Shown here: piece after piece, positions 9,758 to 19,842 of the stretch
How the letters are laid out: each line of letters starts with the position of its first letter
How positions within the stretch are numbered: position 1 is the first letter of the stretch
NCBI GenBank assembly: GCA_963731625.1
Contig: CAVSWH010000004.1
Location: 372,001 to 436,000 of the forward strand
From: PALSA-555 sp963731625
GTDB lineage: Bacteria > Actinomycetota > Acidimicrobiia > IMCC26256 > PALSA-555
Direction: 5' to 3'
DNA length: 64,000 nt
The notes under the pieces: model-generated
Seen by the model: only the letters and a program-made list of their open reading frames with translations
Told to the model about the DNA's origin: nothing
The model's database searches: none
Program-made: the position numbers and the translations under genes

Positions 9758-11114
9758 GGGGCCGCCTCGGTGAGCGCCGCGGCGACGGCCTCGAGCCCGA
9801 CGGCCCGGCTGGCCTTGACGAGCACCGCGTCGCCCCGGTGGACCTCGGTGGTGACGTACGCGCGCGCCGCGTCGGGGTCGGGCGTCTCGACGGCGGTGAC
9901 GCCCGCGGCGCGCGCCGCGTCGGCGGCCGGGCCCGCGCCCGGGCCGACGGCGACGAGCACGTCGACGCCGACCTCGCCGGCCAGGTCGCCGAGTGCTGCG
10001 TGGGCGTCGGGTCCGTAGTCCCCGAGCTCGAGCATCTCGCCGAGCACCGCGACCCGCCGACCGGGCACGGTGACGCGGCCGAGGGCGCGGAGGGCCGCCG
10101 CCGCCGACGTCGGGCTGGAGTTGTACGTGTCGTTGATCAGGAGCACGCCCGCGGCCGTGCACTCGATCTGCATGCGGAGCGCGGCGGGCCGCGCCGCGGC
10201 GAGGCCCTCGGCCGCGACGGCCAGCTCGACACCGAGCTCGGCCGCGGCCGTGAGCGCCATCGCCGCGTTCACCGTCTGGTGCTCGCCCCGCAGCTGCAGC
10301 GCAACCGCTGCGTCGCCCCACGGCGTCTCGACGCGGAACCGCGGCCGGAGCTGGTCGTCGAGGGTCACGTCCCGGACGCGCACGTCGGCGTCGGGTGAAT
10401 GCCCGACGCGGCGGACGGGCGCGGCGCTGCGCGCCGCGAGCGTCCCGGCGAAGCGGCAGTCGGCGTTGAGGATCGCGACGCCCGAGGACGGCAGCGCGGC
10501 GACGAGCTCGCCCTTCACGGCGGCGACGCCCTCGGGGCCCCCGAGGTGGCCGGCGTGGGCCAGCCCCACATGGGTGACGATGCCGATTCCGGGGCGGGCG
10601 ATGTCGGTCAGCGCGGTGATGTTCCCGGCGAAGCGGGCGCCCATCTCGACGATCACCACCTCGGTGTCGGGCGGCGCGCCGAGCAGCGTGAGCGGGACGC
10701 CGGCCTCGTTGTTGAACGACGCGGGGCTGGCGTGCACCCGGCGCGACCCGAGGGCGGCGGCGGTGAGGTCCTTCGTCGCCGTCTTCCCGGCCGAGCCGGT
10801 CACGGCGACGACCGTGCCGTCGAGGCGTGACCGCGCGTCGCGGCCGAGTGCCGCGAGCGCGTCGAGCCCGTCGGCGACGTGAACGACGGCCCGGCCGGCC
10901 GGCGGTGCCGCGACGTCGCGGCTCACCAGCGCGACGGTGGCCCCCCGCGCCCACGCGTCCGGGAGGAAGTCGTGGCCGTCGCGGTCGGCGACCAGCGCGA
11001 CGAAGCAGCCGCCTGGCTCGAGGGTGCGGGTGTCGATGGTGTACGACGAGGCGCGCGCGTCGCCGGGTCCGGCGTCGACGCGACCCCCGGTCACCAGGGC
11101 GAGCTCGTCAGCGG

Positions 11115-11124
<10 letters not shown>
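9754..11124 (-). CDS. murF: UDP-MurNAc-tripeptide:D-alanyl-D-alanine ligase MurF
   Basis: MurF adds D-Ala-D-Ala, the last amino acids of the stem peptide. The 456-residue Mur ligase has the ATP-binding GSAGKTATKD at 110-119, FNNEAGVPLTLL, EMGARFAGNI, the central GEHQTVNA and the C-terminal NDTYNSSP motif. The Thr-Ala in the P-loop (usually KTTTK) is a small variation. GTG 11124 overlaps the end of murE by 10 nt. Confidence 0.97.
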
Positions 11125-12584
<1,460 letters not shown>

Positions 12585-12617
12585 GCGCGCGGTCCTTCTC
12601 GCAGGCACGGAACGGGG

Positions 12618-14483
12618 TCAGGGTATCGGGCTCGTCGCGGCGCCCGGCTGGGGGGCGGACGCGGGAACCCGCTCGACGGTCAGCGCGTACTGCATGATCC
12701 GGGCGAAGACCGGGGCGGCCACGTCACCGCCGAACACTGCGCCCTGAGGCTCGTCGAGGACCACGACCGCGGCCAGCCGCGGGTTGTCCGCGGGCGCGAA
12801 GCCGGCGAAGTCGGCGACGTAGTTGTACGGCGGGTGCGTGTAGGGCGGCTTGCGGGCCGTGCCCGTCTTGCCGGCGACGAGGTAGTTGGCGATCTGCGCG
12901 CGCGTGCCGGTGCCGCTGTTCACGACGCCGATGAGCATCTGGCGGACCTCGTCGGCTGTGGTGGGTGACACGACGGCGTGCGCCGCGGGGACGGCGCGGG
13001 GATGGCGCTGCCCGTTCGGGTCGGTCGTCGCCGCGAGCAGCTGGGGCGGGTGGGCCATGCCGCTGTCGGCGATCGTCATGTAGACGTCGAGGAGCTGCAT
13101 CGCGGTTACGGCGATGCCACTGCCGATCGGCATCGACGCCATGCTCGTCGCGTTGTACTCGCTCTTCGGGAGCAGGATCCCGGCCGCCTCGCCCGGGAAC
13201 CCGATGCCCGTCGGGCTGCCGAAGCCGAACTCGCGCAACGCCGCGTCGAAGCGGTCCCGACCGAGCATCTGCGCGATCTCGATCGTGCCGACGTTCGACG
13301 ACTCCCGGAGGATGTCGGCGACGGTCATCTGCGTGGGGTGGCTGTCGACGTCCGCGTACTGGACGCCGTCGACCGTGATCGCGTCCGGGACCGAGAGCAC
13401 GGTGGTCGGGCTCACGATCCCGGCCTGGATCGCGGCGGCGATCGTCACCACCTTCGCGGTCGAGCCGGGCTCGAACACGTCGGTGAGCGGCCGGTTGCGC
13501 TCAACGGCGCTCGACGGGCCGGCCGGCGTCGCACCGTTCTGCGCGTCGACGCTCGCCATGGCCAGCACGTCGCCGGTGCGGGTGTCGGCGAGGACCGCCA
13601 TGCCGCCCTTCGCCTGGTCCTGGACGACCTCGCTCGTGAGCGCCTGCTCGACGGCGTACTGCATCGACTCGTCGATGGTGAGCTGCACGTCCGCGCCCTG
13701 GCGTGCCGGCGTCTCCTCGTGGGTCCCGTTGGGCAATGCCTGCCCGCGCGGGTCCTCCTCGACGACGAGGCGGCCCGACCGTCCGGCGAGCGTCGACTCC
13801 TGGCTCGCCTCGATGCCCGCGAGGCCGGTGTTGTCGGTGCCGACGAAGCCGAGCAGCGGCGCGGCGAGCGGGTTGGCCGGGTCGTAGCGCTTCGGCTCGG
13901 GCTCGTAGCCGATGCCCGGCAGGTCGAGCTTGCGCACGGCGGCGGCGACGTTCGCGTCGACCTGGCGCGCGATGTAGACGAAGCCCTCGTTCTTGTCGGC
14001 GAGCCGGGCGCGCAGTGTCGCCTCGTCGACGCCGACGATCGGCGCCAGCTTCGCCGCGTCACCGGCCGGGTCGGTGATGACGCGCGGGTCGGCGTCGATC
14101 GTCGTCGCGTCGACCGACACGGCGAGCTCGTTGCCGTTCCGGTCGAGGATGCTGCCGCGCTGCGCGGGCACGATCACCGTGCGCGAGGCCTGCGCGTGAC
14201 CGAGCTGCGAGTAGCGGCTGGACTCCCCCACCTGCACGTCGACGAGGCGCGCGCCGAGGAGCGCGAACATCACGGCGAGGATCACGACGAGCACGCGCAG
14301 ACGCTGCGGCGAGGCCGCGACGTTGATGCGGCGCGGCCCGTGGGGCGCCCGGTCGTGCGACGCGGGCCGCGGCGCGCGGTGCGCGCGCGGTGCGACCGCC
14401 GGCCGGGCCGGCGGTCGCCCGAGGCGGCGGACGCGGGTGGGGGCTGGTCGGGCGCGGGCCGACACCGACCGCGGTGTCGTCAC
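12618..14483 (-). CDS. ftsI: Septal penicillin-binding protein FtsI (PBP2b/PBP3 type transpeptidase)
   Basis: FtsI cross-links septal peptidoglycan and partners FtsW. The 621-residue protein has a basic Pro-rich cytoplasmic tail, one membrane helix (about 60-80, LVVILAVMFALLGARLVDV), the dimerisation domain motif AQRGSILDRNGNELA, and the transpeptidase triad: SxxK in GSTAKVV (about residue 340), SxN in ESSNVGT, and KTG in AGKTGTARK (about 540). GTG 14483 overlaps the upstream stop as GTGA. Confidence 0.96.
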   Translation of the reverse strand: MTTPRSVSARARPAPTRVRRLGRPPARPAVAPRAHRAPRPASHDRAPHGPRRINVAASPQRLRVLVVILAVMFALLGARLVDVQVGESSRYSQLGHAQASRTVIVPAQRGSILDRNGNELAVSVDATTIDADPRVITDPAGDAAKLAPIVGVDEATLRARLADKNEGFVYIARQVDANVAAAVRKLDLPGIGYEPEPKRYDPANPLAAPLLGFVGTDNTGLAGIEASQESTLAGRSGRLVVEEDPRGQALPNGTHEETPARQGADVQLTIDESMQYAVEQALTSEVVQDQAKGGMAVLADTRTGDVLAMASVDAQNGATPAGPSSAVERNRPLTDVFEPGSTAKVVTIAAAIQAGIVSPTTVLSVPDAITVDGVQYADVDSHPTQMTVADILRESSNVGTIEIAQMLGRDRFDAALREFGFGSPTGIGFPGEAAGILLPKSEYNATSMASMPIGSGIAVTAMQLLDVYMTIADSGMAHPPQLLAATTDPNGQRHPRAVPAAHAVVSPTTADEVRQMLIGVVNSGTGTRAQIANYLVAGKTGTARKPPYTHPPYNYVADFAGFAPADNPRLAAVVVLDEPQGAVFGGDVAAPVFARIMQYALTVERVPASAPQPGAATSPIP

Positions 14484-14920
14484 GGCACCTGCGTGCCGAC
14501 CGTGGCGCTGCCCCCGGTCGAGGTGCCGGCGGCGGGAACCGGCACCGCGACCGGCGGCTGGCTCGGCGCCACGAGCCCAAGCTGGTTGGCCCGAGCGATG
14601 ATCTGGGACGGCGACGCGGCCTCGGCGCGGGCGAGCAGCGCCTGCTGGTACGCGCGCTGGGCGGCGTCGACGCGGCCGTTCAGCTGGTCGAGGGAGAGCT
14701 GGGACTGGGCGAGCCAGACGTTCACGACGACGAGCGCGAACAGGAGGACCACGGTGGCGAGCGCCGCCAGGACCGTGGGCCGGAGGAAGCGGCGCCGGCG
14801 GACGGCCGGGGCGACGACCCGCAGGTGCGCCGGTCGGCGCGGCGGGATCGGCGCGGGCCGGCGGGCCGGACGCGCGGCCGCACGCGGGCGGGCCGGCGCC
14901 GCGACCGCGGCGGCGCTCAC
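14480..14920 (-). CDS. FtsL-like septum formation protein
   Basis: This is a 146-residue bitopic membrane protein: a long basic, Pro/Arg-rich cytoplasmic tail (1-45), one hydrophobic helix (VLAALATVVLLFALVVVNVWL), then a helical segment able to form a coiled coil (QSQLSLDQLNGRVDAAQRAYQQALLARAEAA), ending in a Pro/Gly/Thr-rich tail. FtsL sequences are poorly conserved. The assignment rests on topology and on the position between rsmH and ftsI, where ftsL always lies. FtsL with FtsB and FtsQ activates FtsWI. GTG 14920 overlaps the rsmH stop. Confidence 0.8.
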   Translation of the reverse strand: MSAAAVAAPARPRAAARPARRPAPIPPRRPAHLRVVAPAVRRRRFLRPTVLAALATVVLLFALVVVNVWLAQSQLSLDQLNGRVDAAQRAYQQALLARAEAASPSQIIARANQLGLVAPSQPPVAVPVPAAGTSTGGSATVGTQVP

Positions 14921-15855
14921 GGCGTGCCGAGCCGCTCGACAGCCCGCAGCCGGGCGCTCTCGGCCCGTGGGTTCGCTGCGACTTCCGCGGGGCCGGGACG
15001 CGCCGGACGACGGGTGAGCCGGCGCACGAGCGCGCGCGGCGCCGGCGGCTCGACGGGCAGGCCGTGCGGGAGCGCCGTGTCGGCACCGGCCCAGGCGCTG
15101 AAGCGCTCCTTCACCATCCGGTCCTCGAGCGAGTGGTACGACAGCACCACGATGCGGCCGTCCGGGCCGACGAGGTGCACCGCGTCGTCGAGGCCGTCGG
15201 CGAGGTTCGGGAGCTCGCGGTTGACCTCCATGCGGATCGCCTGGAACGTGCGACGCGCCGGGTGACCGCCGCGGCGGCGGTTCCGCGCCGGGATCCCCTC
15301 GCGCACGGCGTTCACGAGGTCGCTGGTGGTGCGCAGCGGCCGGTTCGCGATGATCCGCGCCGCGATCGAGCGGGCGAAGCGCTCCTCCCCGTTCCCGGCG
15401 AGCAGCGCGGCCAGCGCGTCGAGGTCGTACTCGTTGACGACCTGCTCGGCGGTCAGCGCCTGGGCGCTGTCCATGCGCATGTCGAGCGGCGCGTCACCCC
15501 AGTAGGTGAACCCCCGCTCCTTCAGATCGAGTTGTGGGCTGCTGACCCCGAGGTCGAACAGGATGCCCATGACATTCCCCTCGCATTCGTGTCGGACGAT
15601 CTCGGCGATGTGTTCGAAGCCGCCGTGGACGATCTGCGCCCGATCACCGAAGGGCCGAAGCTCGGCCCGGGCCGCCGCGAGTGCGCTCGGATCACGGTCG
15701 ATGCCGAGCAGGCGGAGGTCCGGTCGGGCTTCCAGGAGCGAGCGGGCGTGCCCGCCACCCCCGACCGTCGCATCGACGACGGTGCCCGTCGGAACCGGGG
15801 CGAGGAGCTCGGTCACCTCCCGCACCATGACGGGAACGTGTTGGTAGCCACCCAT
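14917..15855 (-). CDS. rsmH: 16S rRNA (cytosine(1402)-N(4))-methyltransferase RsmH (MraW)
   Basis: RsmH methylates N4 of C1402 in the ribosomal P site using SAM. The 312-residue protein starts MGGYQHVPVMVREV and has the SAM-binding VVDATVGGGGHARSLLE, GIDRDPSAL, FDLGVSSPQLDLKERGF, RRTFQAIRMEVN and VLSYHSLEDRMVKERF motifs. ATG 15855 is preceded by GAGGAG at good spacing. The 182-nt gap to mraZ holds a large inverted repeat, so rsmH may be controlled separately from mraZ. Confidence 0.97.
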   Translation of the reverse strand: MGGYQHVPVMVREVTELLAPVPTGTVVDATVGGGGHARSLLEARPDLRLLGIDRDPSALAAARAELRPFGDRAQIVHGGFEHIAEIVRHECEGNVMGILFDLGVSSPQLDLKERGFTYWGDAPLDMRMDSAQALTAEQVVNEYDLDALAALLAGNGEERFARSIAARIIANRPLRTTSDLVNAVREGIPARNRRRGGHPARRTFQAIRMEVNRELPNLADGLDDAVHLVGPDGRIVVLSYHSLEDRMVKERFSAWAGADTALPHGLPVEPPAPRALVRRLTRRPARPGPAEVAANPRAESARLRAVERLGTP

Positions 15856-15876
15856 GCGATCTCCTCGCCGACCCGA

Positions 15877-15993
15877 GGCCCGTCTGCAGCCCCCCGGACG
15901 GACAGTGTCCGTTCGGATTTCTCCCCGAAGCGGTCCGGTGGAGCGGGCGGAGTAGAGGCTTCACCGCGCCGGCCGGGGGGCTGCAGACGGGCC
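15877..15993. repeat. Perfect 21-nt inverted repeat in the mraZ-rsmH gap
   Basis: Arms at 15877-15897 and 15973-15993 are exact reverse complements (21 of 21), separated by 75 nt. A second small hairpin (ACGGAC-AGT-GTCCGT, 15898-15912) lies just inside one arm. In the mraZ-rsmH transcript the arms would fold into a very stable stem between the two genes. No U-run follows, so it is not a canonical terminator. A leader or attenuator structure, an mRNA processing site, or a remnant of a small mobile element are all possible. Confidence 0.85.
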
Positions 15994-16037
15994 GTCAGGC
16001 CACGCCGGTGTGTGGGTCGATGCGCTCCTCCTCCGTC

Positions 16038-16469
16038 CTACATGCCCCAGCCCTGGCGCTGGGCGAGCGCGGCCTGGCCGCGCTCCTCCACCGCACGCCA
16101 CAGCTCGGGCGACCACAGCTCGATGCGCTTCTGCTGGCCGGTGACGATGACGTCACGGTCCAGCTGCGCCCACTGGCGCAGGTGCGTCGCGATCGGGATC
16201 CGGCCCTGCTTGTCCGGGTTCAGGCGACCGGCGCCGGCGTAGAAGAAGCGGGAGGCGGCGACGGCGTCGGCGCCGCCCTGCTTCGCGCTCAGGGTGATGT
16301 CCTCGGTCACGGTGTCGAACTCCTCCGGCGGATAGATCGCCAGGCAGTGGTCCGGGAACCGGCCGATGTAGGCGCCCGCGTCGAGACCAGGACGGAACTC
16401 CGCCGGGAGGATGAGCCGACCCTTGTCGTCGAGCGTGTGTTGGAACTGCCCGAAGAACCGGGTCGCCAC
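16038..16469 (-). CDS. mraZ: Transcriptional regulator MraZ
   Basis: This 143-residue AbrB-like (SpoVT/MraZ fold) protein has two tandem SWIB-like repeats, each with a DxxxR motif: DDKGRLILPAEFRP near residue 15 and DKQGRIPIATHLR near 100. MraZ is the conserved first gene of the dcw cluster and in E. coli represses its own promoter. GTG 16469 is preceded by GAGGGG at 5 nt. The upstream DNA has a promoter and evenly spaced GTGG repeats that could be its operator. Confidence 0.95.
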   Translation of the reverse strand: MATRFFGQFQHTLDDKGRLILPAEFRPGLDAGAYIGRFPDHCLAIYPPEEFDTVTEDITLSAKQGGADAVAASRFFYAGAGRLNPDKQGRIPIATHLRQWAQLDRDVIVTGQQKRIELWSPELWRAVEERGQAALAQRQGWGM

Positions 16470-16533
16470 TGTGTCCCCTCGCCGGAGCCCCCCAGTGCCA
16501 CCCGGGATGCTCCCCTTTCAACCACTGCCCTCC

Positions 16534-16587
16534 ACGCTAGACCCCCTACCCCCACCACGTCAACCACAACGACCCCACTTCTTCCAC
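16534..16587 (-). promoter_or_regulatory. mraZ/dcw promoter with GTGG repeats (probable MraZ operator)
   Basis: On the minus strand, TTGACG (16558-16563) and TAGCGT (16534-16539) are separated by 18 nt. The second fits the TAnnnT -10 form. GTGG occurs at 16584-16587, 16575-16578, 16564-16567 and 16555-16558, with spacings of 9, 11 and 9 nt, overlapping the -35. Further copies lie at 16532-16535 and 16522-16525. About 10-nt spaced TGGG/GTGG repeats are the known form of MraZ binding sites. Binding here is inferred. Confidence 0.6.
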
Positions 16588-16741
16588 CCGCCCCAGCCGA
16601 CACGCGTCGGGACCCGCCCAGGGCAACGGATGCGGGAGGGGACGCCGGGCGCGGGCGCGCGCGACCCGGCGCGGGGAGGCGGTGGCGGCGTCGACGCTCC
16701 CCCACTCGGCCCCACGGCGGCCGAGCAGGGTCAGGCGGTGC

Positions 16742-17251
16742 TCAGGCGGGGACGGCCTCGAGGCCGGGGAGGAAGGGCTCCCACGCCGGGTCGAGGGAGC
16801 CGGCGGTGGCGACCATCCAGAGGCTCGCGTGGGGTGCGGCCGGCGAGCGGCGCAGCCGGAGGCCGGCCTCAGCGAGGGTCCGGTCCTCCTTGCGGGCGTT
16901 GCAGGACCGACAGGAGGCGACGACGTTCTCCCACACGTGCTCGCCGCCTCGGGAGCGGGGCACGACGTGGTCGATGTTCTCGGCGGCCCGGTTGCAGTAC
17001 TGGCAGCGGTGGCCGTCGCGGGCGAAGACGGCCCGCCGCGAGAGCGGCACGCGGTTGCGGAACGGGACCCGGACGAAGTGCACGAGCCGGATCACCGACG
17101 GGATCGGGATGACGCGGCGCTCCGAGTGCAGCTCAGCCCCGTTGCGGGCGACGATCTCGGCCTTGTCCTTCAGGACGAGGACGACCGCCCGACGGTCGGA
17201 CACGACGCACAGCGGCTCGAAGCTGGCGTTGAGCAGCAGGGATCTCCCCAA
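16742..17251 (-). CDS. HNH endonuclease family protein
   Basis: This is a 169-residue protein of the actinobacterial HNH family. The zinc-binding and catalytic core is CQYCNRAAENIDHVVPRSRGG followed by ENVVASCRSCNARK (about residues 83-125): CxxC, an HxxP-type histidine, an Asn, and a second CxxC. The N-terminal half (LLLNASFEPLCVVSDRRAVV) is the conserved partner domain. The start is TTG 17251, the only one that gives the family N-terminus MGRSLLLNAS. Such genes are widespread in Actinobacteria and their cellular role is unknown. It lies just upstream of the dcw promoter on the same strand. Confidence 0.9.
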   Translation of the reverse strand: MGRSLLLNASFEPLCVVSDRRAVVLVLKDKAEIVARNGAELHSERRVIPIPSVIRLVHFVRVPFRNRVPLSRRAVFARDGHRCQYCNRAAENIDHVVPRSRGGEHVWENVVASCRSCNARKEDRTLAEAGLRLRRSPAAPHASLWMVATAGSLDPAWEPFLPGLEAVPA

Positions 17252-17299
17252 GCCCTCGTACCCTCCCGGGCCCCGCGCCGCTGGCGGGTCGCCGGGAGT

Positions 17300-17581
17300 C
17301 TACCGGCGGACTCCCCCGGGAGCGGGCCCTCTCCGTGCCGCGGCGCGGCTCCAGCGGAGGTAGGCGACGACGTCGGCCGGCTCGGGTCGGGCGTCGGCGC
17401 GGCCGTACTGGGTCTCGAGGCGGAACGCGAGGTACGCGGGATCGGCGAGGGGGAGGAAGGGCGGGCGGTGCCACCAGCCGGCGCGGGCGAGCCGCCCGGC
17501 TTGGCGCAGTGCGGTCAGCCAGAGCACGGGACGCACGACCACGGCGAGCGTGACGCGCCACCAGCCGCGTGCGCGGTGCAT
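17300..17581 (-). CDS. Conserved small hypothetical protein (93 aa)
   Basis: From ATG 17581 this reads MHRARGWWRVTLAVVVRPVL, with one amphipathic or weakly hydrophobic N-terminal segment, then WWHRPPFLPLADPAYLAFRLETQYG and a charged C-terminal end (DVVAYLRWSRAAARR). I recognise the type as a conserved actinobacterial protein of unknown function. A TAGCGT box (17589-17594, minus) lies 7 nt before the ATG, so the mRNA may be leaderless. It is divergent from moxR across 69 nt. Confidence 0.72.
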   Translation of the reverse strand: MHRARGWWRVTLAVVVRPVLWLTALRQAGRLARAGWWHRPPFLPLADPAYLAFRLETQYGRADARPEPADVVAYLRWSRAAARRGPAPGGVRR

Positions 17582-17650
17582 GGGCCTGACGCTATCGGCC
17601 GTTTTGCAGAGACCCGCTGGTAGCGTGCGCGGTCGGCGCCAGGAGGATTC

Positions 17651-18622
17651 GTGGCACAACCCGCTGCGGCTCGGCGCGTCGACGTCGCGGGCCTCTTCGA
17701 GGTCGTGGAGCGCAACGTCGAGCGCGTCATCCAGGGCAAGCGCGACCAGATTCACCTTGCACTGGTGTGCCTCTTCGCGGAGGGCCATCTCCTCATCGAG
17801 GACGTGCCCGGGGTCGGCAAGACGTCGCTCGCGAAGTCGCTGGCCCGCTCGATCGGCGGCACGTCGCACCGCATCCAGTTCACACCTGACCTGTTGCCCT
17901 CCGACGTGCTCGGCGTCTCGGTGTGGAACCGGGCGACGAGCCAGTTCGAGTTCCGGCCCGGCGGCGTGTTCGCGCACGTCGTCCTCGCCGACGAGATCAA
18001 CCGAGCGTCCCCCAAGACCCAGTCGGCGCTGCTCGAGGCGATGGAGGAGCACCAGGTGACGGTGGACGCACACACCTGGGCGCTGCCCCGGCCGTTCCTC
18101 GTCATGGCCACCCAGAACCCCGTCGAGCTCGAGGGCACCTATCCCCTGCCCGAGGCGCAGCTCGACCGGTTCCTCATGCGCCTCCCGATGGGCTACCCGG
18201 GACGGGAGGCCGAGATGATGATCCTCGAGACGCACGGCCTCGGCCACGTCGGCCCCGACGACCTCCAGCCGGTCACGACCCCGGCCGACATCGCCGTCGC
18301 AGCCGACGCGATCACCGGGGTGCACATCGCCGGCGCGCTGCGCGCCTACATCGTCGACGTCGTGAGCGCGACCCGCCGCGACCCCGAGCTGGCGCTCGGC
18401 GTGAGCCCGCGCGGCGCGCTCGCACTGCAGCAGGCCGCGCGGGCGTTCGCCGCGGGGGCCGGGCGTGACTACGTGACCCCGGACGACGTGAAGACGCTCG
18501 CGCCCACCGTGCTGACCCACCGGATGCTTGTCGCACCGGAGGCCGAGCTCCGCGGCGTGACGCCCGACGACGTGCTGGAACGGGTGCTGGCCGGGGTCGC
18601 CGTCCCGCGCGCTGGCGGCTGA
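17651..18622 (+). CDS. MoxR family AAA+ ATPase
   Basis: This is a 323-residue MoxR ATPase with Walker A DVPGVGKTSLAK (about 50-61), Walker B VVLADEINRASPKTQ, sensor MATQNPVE and the family segment EGTYPLPEAQLDRF. MoxR proteins act as chaperone-like ATPases, usually with a partner carrying DUF58 or VWA domains. Such a partner follows after 2 nt, with a transglutaminase-type membrane protein after that. GTG 17651 has AGGAGG upstream, and a TAGCGT -10 box lies at 17621-17626. The substrate of the system is unknown. Confidence 0.95.
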   Translation: MAQPAAARRVDVAGLFEVVERNVERVIQGKRDQIHLALVCLFAEGHLLIEDVPGVGKTSLAKSLARSIGGTSHRIQFTPDLLPSDVLGVSVWNRATSQFEFRPGGVFAHVVLADEINRASPKTQSALLEAMEEHQVTVDAHTWALPRPFLVMATQNPVELEGTYPLPEAQLDRFLMRLPMGYPGREAEMMILETHGLGHVGPDDLQPVTTPADIAVAADAITGVHIAGALRAYIVDVVSATRRDPELALGVSPRGALALQQAARAFAAGAGRDYVTPDDVKTLAPTVLTHRMLVAPEAELRGVTPDDVLERVLAGVAVPRAGG

Positions 18623-18624
18623 GC

Positions 18625-19842
18625 GTGGCCGACGGCCCGCGCCTCGGGGTCCCCGAGCTGACCCGCCGCGGCTGGACGGTCGCCGGCGCGTGCACGGGCC
18701 TGTTCGTGGCCGGGTTCTTCGTGGGCGGCACCGCGGTGGTCGCGCTCGGTCTCGCGGGGGGCCTCGTCCTGGCGTGGGCCTGGATCAGCGTGCTGGTGAA
18801 CCGGGTGTCGTTGCCGCTCACCCGGTCGGCCCGGCCGGCGCGCCCGGCCGTCGGCCGGGAAGGCCGCGTCGCGCTCCACGGCCGGACGACGCGGCCGACC
18901 CCGTGGCTGACGATCACCGAGTCGGTCGACGGCGGGCGACGGGCGGCGCGGTTCGTCCAGGTGCCCTTGGACGCCGGGACACCGGTGGAGGCGATCTACC
19001 GGATCCCCACGGAACGGCGCGGCCGTCACATCGTCGGGCCGGCGCTCGTCACCGTCGCCGACCCGTGCGGGCTCGTGCGGCGCACCTGGGCGGCGGCCGG
19101 CGCGGGCGAGGTGATCGTGCAGCCCCGCGTGCACGACGTGGTGCCCCCGCGGCGGGCGGGCGGCGGCGAGCCGGCGGAGCGCGCCGACGGCCCGCGGATC
19201 CCCGTCGTCGAGGCGCTCGGCGAGTTCCTGGCCCTCCGCGACTACGAGCCGGGTGACGACCCGCGGCGGGTCCACTGGCGCTCGAGCGCCCGGGCCGGCG
19301 AGCTGCTCGTCCGCGTCGACGAGGCACCGGCGCCGGGCCGGGTCGTCGTCCTCTTCGACGTCCGCCGGGGCGTGTACGACGACGACGCGTTCGAGTCGGC
19401 GGTCGAGGTGGTCGCGTCCATCGCGGCGAGCCTCCACCGCACTCACCAGACAGCCGAGGTGGTGACGAGCGCCGGGGAGTCGATGCGCCGGGGTGGCGTG
19501 AACGCGCTGCAGTCGGTGCTCGACCGTCTCGCGGTCGTCGAGCCGGACGGCCCGGATCGCCTCCTCGCGGTGACGGCCGCGCTGCGCGGCCGGGCCGGAC
19601 TGGGCGGCGTCGTGGTCGTCACCGGCGCCGCCGACGCGGCGGTGATCGACGCGGCCGCCGCGCTCCGCGGCCGGCGGGTCGTGACGCTGGTGACGACGGG
19701 GGTGACGACCGCCGCGACGGGGCCGATGACGCGTGTCGACGTCGCTCGACGCGACTTCCCGAAGGTCTGGAACGCCACGATGAGGGTCTCGACCCGATGG
19801 CAACCCGCGAACTCCCGGTCTCGGTCGCCCTCGCCGCGCTGA
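18625..19842 (+). CDS. DUF58 domain-containing membrane protein
   Basis: This 405-residue protein begins with two adjacent membrane helices (about 17-55), followed by a soluble region with the DUF58 signature FLALRDYEPGDDPRRVHWRSSAR and a VWA-like fold that starts VVVLFDVRRGVYDDDAFESAVE. It is the standard partner of MoxR ATPases. GTG 18625 lies 2 nt after moxR and the gene overlaps the next start by 46 nt, so the three form one operon. Confidence 0.92.
   Translation: MADGPRLGVPELTRRGWTVAGACTGLFVAGFFVGGTAVVALGLAGGLVLAWAWISVLVNRVSLPLTRSARPARPAVGREGRVALHGRTTRPTPWLTITESVDGGRRAARFVQVPLDAGTPVEAIYRIPTERRGRHIVGPALVTVADPCGLVRRTWAAAGAGEVIVQPRVHDVVPPRRAGGGEPAERADGPRIPVVEALGEFLALRDYEPGDDPRRVHWRSSARAGELLVRVDEAPAPGRVVVLFDVRRGVYDDDAFESAVEVVASIAASLHRTHQTAEVVTSAGESMRRGGVNALQSVLDRLAVVEPDGPDRLLAVTAALRGRAGLGGVVVVTGAADAAVIDAAAALRGRRVVTLVTTGVTTAATGPMTRVDVARRDFPKVWNATMRVSTRWQPANSRSRSPSPR

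Noticed and set aside
12970..15017. Long plus-strand open frames opposite ftsI and rsmH (up to 679 codons)
   Set aside because: These are GC-driven shadows with Arg/Gly/Asp-rich composition, no start signals and no known domains.
15856..16037. Known actinobacterial mraW RNA motif
   Set aside because: The characteristic C-rich terminal loop of that motif is not visible. Only the position matches, so I did not assign it.
17604..17626. Full -35/-10 promoter for moxR using TTGCAG and TAGCGT
   Set aside because: The spacing between them is only 11 nt. Only the -10 is kept as plausible.
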